Source: Tanytarsus gracilentus (taxonomy: Eukaryota > Arthropoda > Insecta > Diptera > Chironomidae). From it: DNA of 64,000 nucleotides. The translations under genes were made by a program, and so were the position numbers. Below, piece by piece: positions 1 to 13,466 of this stretch; position 1 is the first letter of the stretch, and every line of letters starts with the position of its first letter. Below the pieces are notes generated by a model, which was not told the DNA's origin, searched no databases, and saw only the letters and a list, made by a program, of their open reading frames with translations. Where the stretch lies: NCBI GenBank assembly GCA_038502055.1, contig JAXRKN010000036.1, positions 2,356,001 through 2,420,000 on the forward strand. Direction: 5' to 3'.

Positions 1-172
1 AAAAGAAATATTAAAAGATTTATTATCTCAACTTTTTTTCTCTCCCTTTTTTCTTCTCCAAAAAAAACACTTTTATTTTGCTAACGACCGCTATTGCTTA
101 TTGTTACGGATAAAAACCAACAACAACAACAAAATGTGACGTGGACTTTTTGGGGTGGCGAAAAAATCACAG

Positions 173-2012
173 GATAATCCAGACAACCAATTTAAGAGTA
201 TTCCGCTGGGCTTATGGTGGGCCTTAGTGACGATGACAACCGTCGGTTATGGCGATATGGCACCAAAGACATTTTATGGAATGTTTGTGGGAGCTCTCTG
301 TGCTCTCGCTGGTGTACTCACGATTGCACTTCCCGTGCCCGTCATAGTCTCTAACTTTTCACGTTTCTACTCGCATAGTCAAGTAAGTGCTTTTTATTGT
401 AGTCAGTTGATGATGAGAGCAGCGCAAGAAGAAAACGCTTTAATGTCCTTGTAAATGTGGCTATTTATATTCAAATTATGCCATAAAATAATAGCGTGGA
501 GCCTTTTGTGATACTACTGCTGCATGAATGATTTTAAGTGCTTTCTGCGTGGTACAAAATTTAAAGTATCGTCAAAGCCCGCTGAATTTATTAGTGCTTT
601 GTGCTATTTTTCGAGGGTGGATTATTCATAAATTAAGTCACCACATCTGCGGGTCATAAATTTTTTAAAATAATTAGAATTTATTGTGGTTTTAAGTGAG
701 AGAGTAATTTTATGAAAATAATTTAATTAAAATTACATAATAAATCAATTTCGGATGGAGACAGGCAGCTTTCGATCATTATTCAAATTCATCCGCGTTC
801 ACTGTCCAATGTAATTAGTGTAATGAATGTTGCCGTATACAGCATGAGAAAGGAAAAAAGTATCATTTAGTCTTTTTTTAAATCCCCCACCCCGCATGTC
901 CATGCCAACCTTCATCTCTCGTAATATTTTGTTTTTGTATGCGTACAAACATAAAGGTCATGTTAAAATTAAATGTGATCATGTTGAAATAATTTACGTC
1001 CTTTTCGCAAAAATATGATCCTTGTGATGTGTTTACGGGATTTTTTCTTGTCACGCATTAAAATGGCAATTTATTTAAGTCTCAAACATTTTTTTTACAT
1101 GCATGCACAAACATTCACTTTAAGCCCATTCCGAGAATATAAATTTTCTTTATCGTTGTCTCATTATCCTTTCATTTTGATGACTATTTACATTTTCTTT
1201 ATCTCAACCTAAAATGACAAAAAACAGGCACGTTCAAAATTGCCCAAAAAGCGGCGACGAGTGCTGCCAGTTGAACAGCCGAGAAGAAAAATAAGAGGAC
1301 ATGAAGGACCTCATCGAAGAATGCCACACATGCCACAGGCAAAGCCACATCCTGGCAATGCAATTTTCAAGGATGCTTTCGGTGGTGCCAAAATTGGTGA
1401 GTGATGTACATCAACTTTATCTATGCACGTCCTGAAAAGCTTTTGATGAAAGTTCACATGAAACCTCACAAAAGTTTCAACTCTTTTGCTGTTGAAGTGT
1501 TTTGTAACAATTTCTCATTATTGTCTAGGTCATGTAAATGGCGTTAATGTGATAGGATTATCATTGCAACAGACCGTGCCACAAATACCAGCGCCAAGCT
1601 TAAGACCTCCTTTACTGCATCAGCCATCACTCGAATTCTCAAGTCTTCAAGTGAGCCAACTACAGCCTCGTCGACCAACAACTGGAAACGTAGATTTCCT
1701 GCTTCCCCTTCAACCGGAACTGATGCTAGGTTAATAATTAATTTGCACTTCTTGATTTTATTTAATCCCGACTTTTAATGCGCATTACATTAATTATTTA
1801 AAGAGATTTTTTGTGTTAATTTATTTCAATTAATTAAGCTCATTTTTTTCACAGCCGAACGTAAAGATGTCTGCGCACCGTCAATGTTAATGGCACAGTT
1901 CAATCTAGAGCCAAAAGTGACATTTTTAGCCGAGAGCTCGACATCGTCTGGCATTGCGAACGATAAGGATGATGATCATGATAATTTGCATAATGAGCAG
2001 GAATTCAATTAA
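173..2012 (+). CDS. Shaw/Kv3-type voltage-gated K+ channel, 3' part (channel gene 1, partial)
   Basis: This is the C-terminal part of a voltage-gated K+ channel subunit that would sit in the plasma membrane as a tetramer. I join exons 173..382, 1228..1396, 1529..1729 and 1855..2012, giving 245 codons plus stop. The first exon carries the pore helix and filter TMTTVGYGD, the S6 segment with PVPVIVSNF, and ends at YSHSQ; the second opens with the Shaw-type tail ARSKLPKKRRRVLPVEQP. The tail then has a GAKIG splice junction, a Pro/Leu/Gln-rich stretch and an acidic end. T1, S1 to S5 must lie left of the window. The pore exon starts at an acceptor just before DNPDN, a junction absent from the two genes downstream, so this paralogue has a different intron plan. 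A possible poly(A) signal AATAAA is at 2138-2143. It may correspond to the fly Shaw-like gene, but I cannot prove orthology. Confidence 0.88.
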
Positions 2013-5000
2013 ATCATCTCCGCCCTTTTGTGGACATTCTGTTGCTATGCCAATTTTATTCATTCATTGAAAAAACTTCTGCCAATTTAGTATTCATCAA
2101 ATCAAATTCGAGATAATTTGGCCAACAACTGATACAAAATAAATTTCCATTCATCACTAAGTGGGTTGTTGGTATATTAGGTAACGATAGGTCTAAACGA
2201 ATAAGAAGTAGATTTTCTTTTGAACACCAAGAGTGAAAAGTTACCTTTTCTATGGATGCTCTCTCTCAGCCACATCTGGATCATTTAATTCCATAAATTA
2301 GAAAAGTCATTGTGTGCAAAAGTGATGAAAGTTTATTGACATTAAAATTAATTATTTAATTGTAGATATTTGCGCTCAAAAAAATGTTTTTACTCAAGGA
2401 ATTTTTAATGATGAATTTATATGAGGGAAAAATTATTGAAAATGTATGTTATGAATACAAAAGTTCTAAATGTGAATTAAATCTAGAGTATTAATGTTAT
2501 TAAAAAATTGAATAGAGAAAAAATTATTAAAAATTTTATAAAATACCCTCGATGTAAGCTGTTTCTACACGTATATGAGTAAATAATTTAATTTTTTAAA
2601 TCATATAAAAAAGCATTAATAATTTATTTAGCTACAGAGAAAATTGAAATCTAAAAAGGATTTTCATGATTAATCACTAAATGTCATACTCATTCACAAA
2701 GCAAAGTCAAATGGAAGAAAATTTCAATTATTCACAAGTGACCGAAGGAGAAATTAATATAAAAAAATTGAATATCTAGTCGTGTTATTCATTCGTCGAC
2801 ATGACATCAGAATAAAAATAGGCGATTGTCATTCGAAAAGCAGTACAAACAGTTAATGATAAATTCATTCGAAGCCCAAATATTTGTTGATTGAGTCTGG
2901 TCGCGGTTGAATGGACATTCGTGGGCATGAAATGAGAAAAAATTATAAATGCTTTTTTCGTGATGCCATCAACAAAAATTATTGATGGAGGCTAAGAAAA
3001 ACAAGGTTGGTCATTTAATAATTTTTTTTTAATTTCCTTCATAAAAATATTTAAAAAATAAGTTTGGTTTTCCAAAACGTGAAAAAAAGAAAGGGGGTTT
3101 TTTTTTTTTTTTTTTGGGGGGGGGGTGGGGGGGGGGGGGGGGGGGGGGGGGGTTTTATATAGGAAATTTTAAAAAACAATTTGTATCAAATAAAAATTAT
3201 GTAAAAAATTAGGAAAGACATTTTGAGCGATTAATTTTTCAATTTGTTAGTCGTTGGAAAAAATTACTGAGCTTTAATTTTCATGTTACCGAAAGAAAAT
3301 TTGTCTTGAAAATAAAAAATGTATGAAAAAAATTTATGTGGTTTAATTAAAAAACATCGTTAATATACATGAGTGAACATTTTCACTTTGTGTTTGCAGC
3401 ATGGCAACAAAAAATTCCATGGCTTTCTCCCGTAATGCATATTCAAGGTCAAATAACCAAGGAAACTTCAATAAAAATGCAAAAAGGACTGTTTCCTCCC
3501 ACTTTTGTGTGTCATTATGTCAATGAATGCGAGAGAAAACATAGAGAATGAATACCATAATCGCTTATAAGCTTTTTGCCTGCCATTGACATCAAGTGGT
3601 GGTAGTGCTTCGCATTTTGCCTTTTTTTCGATGGTGTACATGCGTATTTGTTCAAATGTTTACAAAAAAACCATGAAATTTGTCGTTCGCAGATTCAACA
3701 TGACATTTTGTGAAATTTAAACAAAAGAGCTGAAAATTAATTTTAAATTTTCCATTTTCTTAGTTGTGGCATTTCCTTTTTAAAGTTTATTTTAATGACG
3801 ATGAAAGTTTAACCCACAGGCCACGTGCAAGCACAAACAACATGACACGTCACTAGATTCTTTCACTCCATTCATTTATTGACAAGTATGAAAAATCTCA
3901 GCGGTACTTCACAGCACTTTCCATTGTCTCTCAAAGTTCATAATGACTCTGCCACCAGCTAGTGTGTTTCGCGACAAGTGACTGCTGTTAGATAATTACC
4001 AAGTGATAACACACAGCATGACTTTGTCGCGATGTCATTGCATTTAACAAAGAGAGAGAAAGAGAGAAAAATGATTGTGGAAAATGCAAAGCAAATATTT
4101 GCAAAGCATTTGCGCTCAGTATCTCGTTAAATCCACAATTGAAGCTTTACTTTCCAACGGATGTAAGTTTGAAATTTTTAAAAATTTATGTTTTTTCAAT
4201 TTTATAAAATTTTAGAAATTTATTTTAATTTTACAAGGGGTTGAAATTTTCAAAAAAATCCCTTGTCTTCTTTTTACAATTTCAGCTTTATGTTTAGATA
4301 TAAAGAAGAATTTTTGAATAGCAATGGCACATTTTTTATTTGACGACAATGACTGTCAACTCAAATCTACATATCGCATGCTTCTATAGTCGGATAATAA
4401 TCGCAATCCTTTCCATGTCGCTCACCTCTTTTAACAGTCGCTTCCTATTACTATCATTAGAAATGCTTTGCACACATAAAACATAAAATGAACATAAAAA
4501 ATCAATTTTATCACTGTAAACTCACGAGTGACTTTATGCGGTATTCATTTGAGGGCTGCGCTACACTTTCACTCTCATTTTCTCGTCTCACATCTCCTCG
4601 TCAATGCCTCACACTCATTTCGAGTATTGATTTGCAGCATCGTCATCATCATCATCTATGTACATATATTTGTTTTATACGGGATGCTGCTAAAGCTATT
4701 GCTGTTGGCATGCTGACTATAAAAACAGTTTTACGGTCCTCTCTGCGATATTTTTAAATTTTATAGGACACTACAGTAAAAGCACAAAAATAAACAATGA
4801 AAAGTGATCCAAATCTCCTTGAGCTGAATTTTGCCTCTCCCGAGACTTCCTTCGTTGTTACTTTCATTCGACCCTCACTTCCTCGTTTCTATTTTATAGT
4901 TTTTGGCGATAAGAAGAAATTATTCTGGGAAAACTTAGTGCCGTACATCACAAAATAGCCGGCAGCAGATGTGTCTACATGAGAAGAAAAAGTTGTGAGA

Positions 5001-8000
5001 GAAAATTTTCCAATTATTACTTTTCAGTTGAATTTCATGCTACAGAAATTTAATAATATTTTCTAAGAAAAAGCACTTCAATTCCACGAAGGTTTGAGTG
5101 ATTTACATGTCAAGAAAAAAATCTCTATAGAGCCAGCTCATTTCATATCGATGGCATGTCCTATCCAAAGTGTCAAATCTTTCCATTTCCTTGAGTTTTC
5201 ATAAATAAACTTCTTCACACTCTCATTTTGTATTTTCGCTTATCATAAGCATAAATTTCTTCGGGTGAGTGAGAGGAGAGGAATTTTTTACGCTTTTAAA
5301 GCTTTTTTTCTACATGTTCAACAATTTTTCTTTCCTCTCTCTCATTTTCCTTTCTTATCAAATTGTGCTTTAAAAGCAAATGCGGAGGAAAAAATCGAAA
5401 TTTTATGTTGAATCGCACGAGAACACACAGTGCAATTGTTATTGTGGTAGTTTTTTTACGAAAGCACGCATGTCTTTTGTGTGGGAACGAGAGAGAGCCT
5501 CTTTCTTAAATTCCAACAACGGTTAGTTTTCGAACAATAAAAGCCGCTTTAAGCTCACTGCAAAAAAGCTTTTAAATCACTGTTGAATAAAAATAAATAA
5601 TGAAAATGTCCATTAACAGAAATAATTGAAATTAATTGCGCGATAAAAATTTCGCCATTAAAATAATTTTGCATTTTCCACTTATTGACATTTTTTATAT
5701 ATTTTTTTCATCCACATAAAAAATTAATTTCGAAATACAGAAAATGAGAAAATTTTCTCTCTCTCGCTCTCAATTTTCTCTCCGTTTCGAAAGTTTTCCT
5801 TTATTTTTCCAGTCATACGTTTGACGCCTTTTTAGATCGAAAAGAAGAAAATCTCTCACTTTTCTTGAATCAATTTTTCGCATTTTCCAGTAGTTGTTGA
5901 AACGTCGATTCTATCTGACTCGGTTTTGAGCGTAAAAATTTAGTCAGTTGACTTTTTTACTATTCTGCTGTGAAAAAAATTGCCAGAACTTTTTAAAAAA
6001 AGAGGAAAATCGAACATTAAGAGATTAAAAAAGTTTCTAAAGTTGAGAAAAAAATTTTATCTTTAGGTTTTTCCTTGGTTTTATTTCAAAGAGACCGAAA
6101 AAAGCTCTATATTGAAACTTTTCTCCCAATTTGTGGTGATAATGGAAAAAGGAAAAATTTCTGATGTGATTTATGAGTGAACAATGAGTGAGCGAGTGTG
6201 TGCGATGAAGGGAGAAAATTTCTCAGATGGCACTGGATCATGAATCACTCTTTTTGTGAAATCAATTGATGAAAAATTTATATGAAGTCAGGAAGTTACT
6301 CATCCCATGCCACTTACGTACACACACAAACGTCCGTGAACGAAAAAAGATTTTTTTACTCCGATTTGTTTAATAAAAGCAGAATTAATAAAATACGGCA
6401 GAAAAAAGTGTATCATAAATTTTTGAAGCAGATTTTTGGCCATTTGGCCTCTCTGCAGACAGAAAAAGAATTCAGTCAGTGAATGATGAAAGAAAGTTAT
6501 GGGAAAATGGTAATGACTACAATCTGAAAAAATAATGCTTTATTATAAATTTATCATTTTAACGTTCTCTCGAAGGATCGTCGAGATACTTAACTATAAT
6601 TTATGTGTGTGATAGCTAAAGTGCTAGTAAAATAATCTCATTTCTAGATATTTTATGAAAACCTTAGAACTAAAAATTTATTTATTGATGGAAAAATTCT
6701 GCTAATTAGTTTTCAAAAATATTAATTAAAAATAAAGATTAAATTTTTTGCTATGCCAATATTTATGTTCCATGCTGTCTACTCTCTTTATTCCTCACTC
6801 CACACACAATGACCGACTGAAAGCTATAGAAGTAGCTTACAATAAACATATGAGCATTTATCAGGCACACGCAAAAGTAAAAAAATAATGATATATAAAC
6901 ACGTACGGCAGTGCAATGTGTATGATGTGCTTGAGAGTGAGAGAAGGTGGGAAAAAAGTTAAAATTATAGAGGAGAAAATTTTCAACTTATTTTTTTTCT
7001 GTTTAGTATATTTTACTTCATGACTTCATTACAATTTTCTATGTATATATTTTCATGAATATGCGAGCATTGAAAAGAAAGTTGATGATTAAAATTTCCA
7101 CGTAGCTCAAATCGCAAAATAATGGTGGGAAAAATATATAATTCACGAAATTTAAATGATAAAGAAAATTAGAGACATCAAATATCACATCACACGTGTG
7201 TTTGTATAGGAAGCTTCCGCAAAAGCCAATGACGACAGTAAAGTTTTCTTTTTTTGGGAGACTACTCTATTATTTATGGAAATTTCATACAGAACCCCTC
7301 GAGTTGATCGAAAATCAATTGAACTTCAGTCTCGCGTACTTACATTATGGCACCGAGAAGTTCTTGTATATTGTTAAATCACTTCTGCCATATAAAATAC
7401 TCACATATTCAATGTATGAGGCACACACTAAATTTTATCATGAGACGTTGACAATGTGTATGAGAAAGTGTCATAAAAAATTCATAAAGCGCCCCCTTAT
7501 AACAAAAGCCGGAGAGGAATTATGTGCAAATGATAATATGAAATATAGTTTCTCATTATGTGTCATCTCGGGACGAAGGAATCTCTCTCTCGCTCTTTAT
7601 GTGTTTGAAATATTCACAATTGTTGAATTTTTGATGACATGAATGTGTTTCATACGTACATAAGAAATGAGCGTACATTAAACTTTTCAGCTCAAGAGAA
7701 AAATGAAGAAATCGAGAAGAAAAATGAAAACATCCGCTTTAAAAGCGTTGAAAAGCTGGAAAAAACTTCTCTGTGTTGAAAGTGACAGGTTGGAGTCACC
7801 ACACTAATTAAACTTTCATTAAAAGATTGTTTAACTTTCTTGTTAGATTTCAATCAATATTTTATAAAATTGAAAAAGTTTCATAAAATTTCTCACACCT
7901 GTTGGCCAACTGAAATTCCTACTTTAAAATTAAATTGCACTTTAAATATAATTAAATCAATATTCTGCAATGTATCTCATTTTTAAATCATACCCTCGAG

Positions 8001-10714
8001 TTCACATTCGAAATCGAATCAAATTAAAATTTCATATCATTTTCACCAATTCAAACTGGAGCGAAAACTTTTTCATCCACATTTGAAATTCTTCTTACTG
8101 CTTTTGTCTGAATATGCTTTTACCCCTCACAATCACCGACTGACTTACTGTTGCCTGCTATCGCCAGCGGGGAGCACTTGGCAACTGTGTGTCGGTATGA
8201 AATTGTCTTGATGGCTCGAGAGTGAGACGAGGAAAAAAGCATTGTGACATTGTGACATTGGGCGTGATTCGAAGCAATTTTAGATGAGCACACAAAATTT
8301 TCGCTTAAAAAATTTGATTAATGAAAGAAAAGTTGTCATCAGCTAAAACACATAAAAATGAAAATATTTTTAATGAGTGTCATGCTGAAGAGTTTTCATC
8401 ACAACACTTGATGCGATGCGATAATAAACTATCCTTGCTCAGTTATACAAAACTGTCACCTCACCACAATCAATTGCAGTTGATTGTGTGTGCAAGATTT
8501 AGTGTTGTGAGCGTCCAATAAATTCTTCATTGCATGTAGCACGTTTCAGTTGTTCTTCTTATTTCTCGCTTGCAGTGCAACATTTAAAAAATTATCTTCA
8601 TTTCGTTTTTTTCCCTCTCTCTTTTGCTGTATAGTTACGATAACCTAGTTTTCGTGCACAAATGTCAGTATCACTTATGTACAATTCTTTCTCTTTTTTT
8701 TGGCAACTATCTCCAGTTTTATGTGACTTTGTTATCGAAATAAAGCAAATGAAAATGGAGACCTGTTGAGAGTGAGGGCAGAAAAGTAGTTGAGTTGAGT
8801 TCATATGGCGGTGTATGAGAGAAAAAAAAACTGAATCCGGAAGACAGAAATAAAAATGAATTCGTGAAACGTGATAGAAGTTGAGGTATGATGAAGTATA
8901 AAAAATGTGAGAAAATTTCTCTTAATCTTTAGTCACAGTTGGAACTTGATGAACTCTAAAGCACTCTTTGTGAAAATGTTTTTGAAATTAATTTGGTTTA
9001 AAATCCAAATTTTGGCATTAATTTAAATTAAAATATATTTTCTATAATTGAAACTAATTTTCTTAATTGTTTTTTCATTTGTAGCTCTTAATCTCATCGG
9101 AAATTAAATTCCATCATGAGGCTAAGACAGTCTTTAAAAGATTTATTGCTTTTTTCGACAAAAGCGTCAAAGAAAAATTCTTCTTCTTTTTATCGGGAGA
9201 AAAAATTCAATTTTTTATGAGGCTCCGCGATTTTTTTATTAAATTTTCTCCTTCGTAAAAAAGTTTTTTAAGAAGAACTTTAAACACGTTTTGTATCCTT
9301 TTCAACATTGCTCTCATAACAGCAACAAGGAGTAGATCAAAGCTGAATGAGGAAGTTTTTCACATCTTTCTTCTATGCTGCTATCCTTTTCTTTGGCATT
9401 CTCTCTTTATTGCCCAAAACATACATGAAACAGTTTGTTCCAATCTTCTTCTTCTACATAACAAAGTTAAATCTATTGCCAAACATCCAACTTATGCTTT
9501 GAGTTATCAATTTTGATGAAGATTGATGAAATGTAAGTTAGAGCAGATGCAATTGAATTTTACTTACCATAGTGGGAAATTTTCTATTTATCATGTTAAC
9601 ATTTTATCGACATGCACACGAACATCCATAGTTGACAATGTTTTCAAGCCTCACATTTTGAAATCATAAATGAGGAAATGACGAGTCGTTTTCATATCCT
9701 AGGTTTTTTTTCCAAATGTCACACACATTGGCATCAGCCAACTTTCAGATGAACAATTTCCGAAAGAGGAAACAAGTTTTCTGTGTCTAATGAAATATCA
9801 CGGGATGTTCTATAATATCAAACACAGTTTTGTTTAATATAAAAATGCGCATTAATTAAAGTTGAAATGTTTACACGTCTCTTTTTATCTATTTTTGTCC
9901 ACGTACGCTGATGATGGTCTAGAAAATTGGTTTCATCATTCATAAAAAATTAATTAAATTTTCTGTCAGTTTGGACATAAAAATTTTTTTTGAATTTTTA
10001 AAGGTCATGATTTGAAAATTTTGAAATATTTTTTTTACTGAGAACTTGAAAATATTGCGGACCTATTATCTCTCAGTCCTGACAAAAAAAAAGAGAAACA
10101 AATTTTATAAATAGAATTTTTTGTACATAATCAATTTTTACTTCTCTTCTCTTGATGAAAACAATGATAATAAAATTTTTCATCATTTTAAATCGTAAAA
10201 AAGACAAAGTAGGTTAGTCTTCAGAGTTTTTGTTAATAAAATATTTTTAAATAAGTTTTTTCACAACTGGTCGACCGTAAAAAGATATGATCAAGTTTAA
10301 AGGTAAAATATTTCGGTAGCTTTTAAATCACTCATCAAATTACCGCGGTATACCGCAAACTTCAATTTAAATTCAACCGCATGGAGGACTTTAAACATTT
10401 TTCCTAACGCCCCTAACATTAACGTAGTCGTTAATAACTAATAATATGATCTCATCTCATAATCATTGCGGAGTTCATCATCTTCTCGTGAAGTGCTAAC
10501 CTCACATTCTCATACTGTTCTATAGTTTATTTAAATATCGTGAGATCGCTGGCAAATGTAAACCAATTTTTCTTAAAGTGAACATGATAGAGAAAGAAAG
10601 AAGAGATCAAGTGTGAACATTGTGAATTTATTAAAGGAGGATCAAATAAACAAATTGAATATTTCTCGTGTTTTATAAATGAAATGCTTTTGATTCTAAA
10701 AAAAGACTACGAGC
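2013..10714. other. Long AT-rich spacer between channel genes 1 and 2
   Basis: I see no convincing coding exon here. The stretch is AT-rich with scattered GA/CT-rich runs (for example near 4051-4072 and 5750-5785) that resemble GAGA-type regulatory DNA in insects, but this is only suggestive. An open frame at 7196-7642 lacks an ATG at its start and shows no recognisable domain. Untranslated first exons or enhancers of channel gene 2 could be here and would not be visible by eye. Confidence 0.5.
3093..3152. repeat. Homopolymer G/T tract
   Basis: Five G, about 18 T, about 10 G, one T and about 26 G follow one another. Such a G run is foreign to the AT-rich surroundings. It may be a real low-complexity tract or an assembly or sequencing artefact. 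Confidence 0.9.
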
Positions 10715-11587
10715 CACATTGGGGTGAAAGTACTTCAAAAAACGACAAAACTGTTAAAATGACTTTATTTGATGTTAAAAACCTTTAAAAATCATTATAT
10801 TCTAGTTAGGCTCCAAAAAATATCTCTAAAGTCCGTCCTCTGCTCATCTTTGACTACATTTTTGCATCATGCTTAATTTCATTTTTAAACCACTTAAAAT
10901 AAGTTTTCATGCAACCAGAGGTCTAATTTAAGTACAATGCACACATAAATGTTTTAAAACAATATTTTTAAAATGGATACGATCACTCCATTGACCATTA
11001 AGGTTTTTTTATATCTATAAAAATCAAAGGTTACTTTTAATCAAAACTAATTTTCATGTATTCCCATACAAAATCAGTAATTTTCAAACTGAAAACAACC
11101 CTCTTAGGGGCGCGAAGGGGCGGGCATAACCAGTACTATTCTTGTTGCCATATATCTTCTCTACCAGGATCTGGTCTTACATAATGGTTCTATTTGGTTC
11201 CACTAACTGTAGAGCACTTTTAGTGGAAGCGTGATTGTGCATTTTTCGAACACGATTTAGAGGCACTTCCTGCATTGAAATGTCAATTCTCAAAATTTAT
11301 TTGAAAAATTTTGTTATTTTTCTGCAAAGATTAACCTTCAGTTTGACTTCATTGGACAAAAAGTTATTAAAATAAAATGAAATAGAAAAAGGTTATTTTT
11401 AGCAACCTCAATCGGGTTCAACTTTGCAGCTTATTTTGGATGCTTTCTTACTTTTTTAAGGAAAAAATAAGAGTGGAACCTAATAGAGCAAGTGTCAAAG
11501 AATTATTTTAATGGATCATATCATTGCAAGTCTCACTTTCGAAATTTGATTTTTGTCGTTATTTTTCAATATTTTCACCCCAATGTG
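10715..11587. mobile_element. Non-autonomous DNA transposon (MITE-like) with 5-bp target duplication
   Basis: The ends are inverted repeats: the left starts CACATTGGGGTGAAA and the right ends with its exact complement over 15 bp, followed on both arms by a related region including AACGACAAAA. The element is flanked on both sides by CGAGC (10710-10714 and 11588-11592), a 5-bp GC-rich target duplication. No transposase is encoded in the 873 bp. A GC-richer core lies near 11100-11225 and contains a small hairpin (TTCCACTA with TAGTGGAA). A 5-bp GC-rich duplication and CAC start recall Transib elements, but the heptamer CACATTG departs from the usual Transib consensus by one base, so the superfamily is tentative. 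Confidence 0.75.
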
Positions 11588-13466
11588 CGAGCCATATGAT
11601 CGACATCGAGTTTTATTTTGCAATGAGAGTAGGAAAATATTTTCATAACGAAAAAAAAATTATCTCTTCACACTTCGCATTCCATGTCATCACAGTCATA
11701 GTAAATGTCGAGCCATTAATTTGCCATCAATCGCATTCAAATTGTGCAGTTGACATTCAATTTTTTTATGATAAAACGCACCGTTTAACCTTCTTGTCAG
11801 GAATGAAAATTTAAATTTGTTATAATTTTCACGTACAGACGAATCATCAACAGAAACTCATTAATAAATGTAATTAAAACTTTTTTGATAGCTCACACAT
11901 TCACAATTTTACATAAAGATATTTTATCACATCGTGTTGTGCGTGACATTCGTAAAGTTACACCTTGAATTTAACTTCTAAAGCCACATATTGAATTTTA
12001 AACTTTTTGGCAAAATTTTTAAAGTTGTGAAAAAAATTAATTTTAAAGTTGTGAAAAAAATTAAATCTTTGTAATTTAATCCAAAAAAGCTTTTTATCCC
12101 CTTAGAAAACTTTTCAGAGATTTTACAAACAAAAGTTTTGTTGTTCTACAAGATCTCTGGAGGTTTCTCAAAATTTTAAAGAGTGTCGTAAATCACATCG
12201 AATAAAATAAAAACAAGCAAAGGTTACAGAAATCTTCTGTCCCATAAAATTCCATATCAATCCATTCTCATTTACAATTCCATCGGGACAGCTGATTTTG
12301 ATCCTTTTAAGCTCTTTAAAGTATTACAAACTGGTGGAAAATTCGTGACTTCATTCAGAGGCACTGTTGACTGATAAAATGGGACAAAAATTACTTTTAA
12401 AAAAACCGTTGGAAAAATTCAAATTCGACGAATTTTAAATTTTTTAACGGTTCTTTAAAAATAGATTTTAAATCTTGAATATTGAAGCTGAGAAACGTGA
12501 AATTTTTGGAATGTTGACGCAAATCTCTTCCGTCAAAAGCTTACTTTCATACCTGATTTCACAATCATTCAATGTAACGTGAAGTTTAAACGCAAAACCC
12601 TTCTCCGACGCAAAAATGATTCTTTAAACCATCCTCTGACATTTATATGGATATTTCAGTGTTGACATTGAAATTATTTATTAATAAAAGCATTTATATC
12701 GAATATAAATTTCACATAACATTTGATAACAAATCGAGCACACATCTCCGATGATCCTTTGAGAAATGGATATATGTGCACATTGATATTGATATAAGAA
12801 ATTGACAAGGTCAGCAAAGCTAAAGTCATTTCCCCCTTTTCTCACAACTACCATCACGTCATACAAACTTTCATTATTAATCTTCATTTCTCTCTTTTCC
12901 TCCTTTTTTCAGATATCGATTTAAATGCTAAGGATTTTATCATCGTTATTTTCTCTTAGCAATAAATGAAGAAAGATGAGAAAAAGGAAGCTATAGAGAT
13001 GCCGCACTTGATATTTCTTCAATAAGAAAAATCATCTGCCTGCTAATAGCATTCTGGCATCATCAGTGGTTCGCAGCAACAGTAGCGCAATACTGAGATA
13101 GAAAAAAAAGACGTAAAGTTTGTGAAATAAAAATAGCACGAGCGCATTTAAGGAAGAGTGAGTCGGAAATAATCACTTGGCTGTTATTTGTTTAGTTCTT
13201 TCTGCGGCTTAACATCCATCGATTAATTAATTGAGTTGTAAGAGTTTAATTAAATTTACATTAACTTTTATAGCTTTTATTGCAAATGAGAGTTTTTAAA
13301 TTAACTTAATTTCAAATCAATCATTTGTGAGCTCAAAGATGCCGAGCCCATTTGCATTAAAAGTAATTTATGTCAGGAAAATAATAATTTCTCTCTTTTC
13401 ACCCATCATTTTGTGCTCTCACGTGTTGGAAAAAAAACTATGAAATTAATTTATCATTTAGCAGTC
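11588..13466. other. AT-rich region upstream of channel gene 2
   Basis: No coding exon is visible. A 22-bp unit is repeated twice in tandem around 12017-12062. The DNA just before the ATG at 13467 probably holds 5' untranslated sequence of the Shaw gene, but I cannot place the transcription start. Confidence 0.4.

Noticed and set aside
7196..7642. Open frame of 148 codons in the spacer between channel genes 1 and 2
   Set aside because: It starts at a GTG rather than ATG, has no recognisable domain or flanking splice sites, and its composition matches the AT-rich surroundings.
11524..11814. Open frame of 96 codons across the right end of the MITE
   Set aside because: It crosses the transposon boundary and target duplication, so it cannot be an ancient coding unit, and it has no family match.
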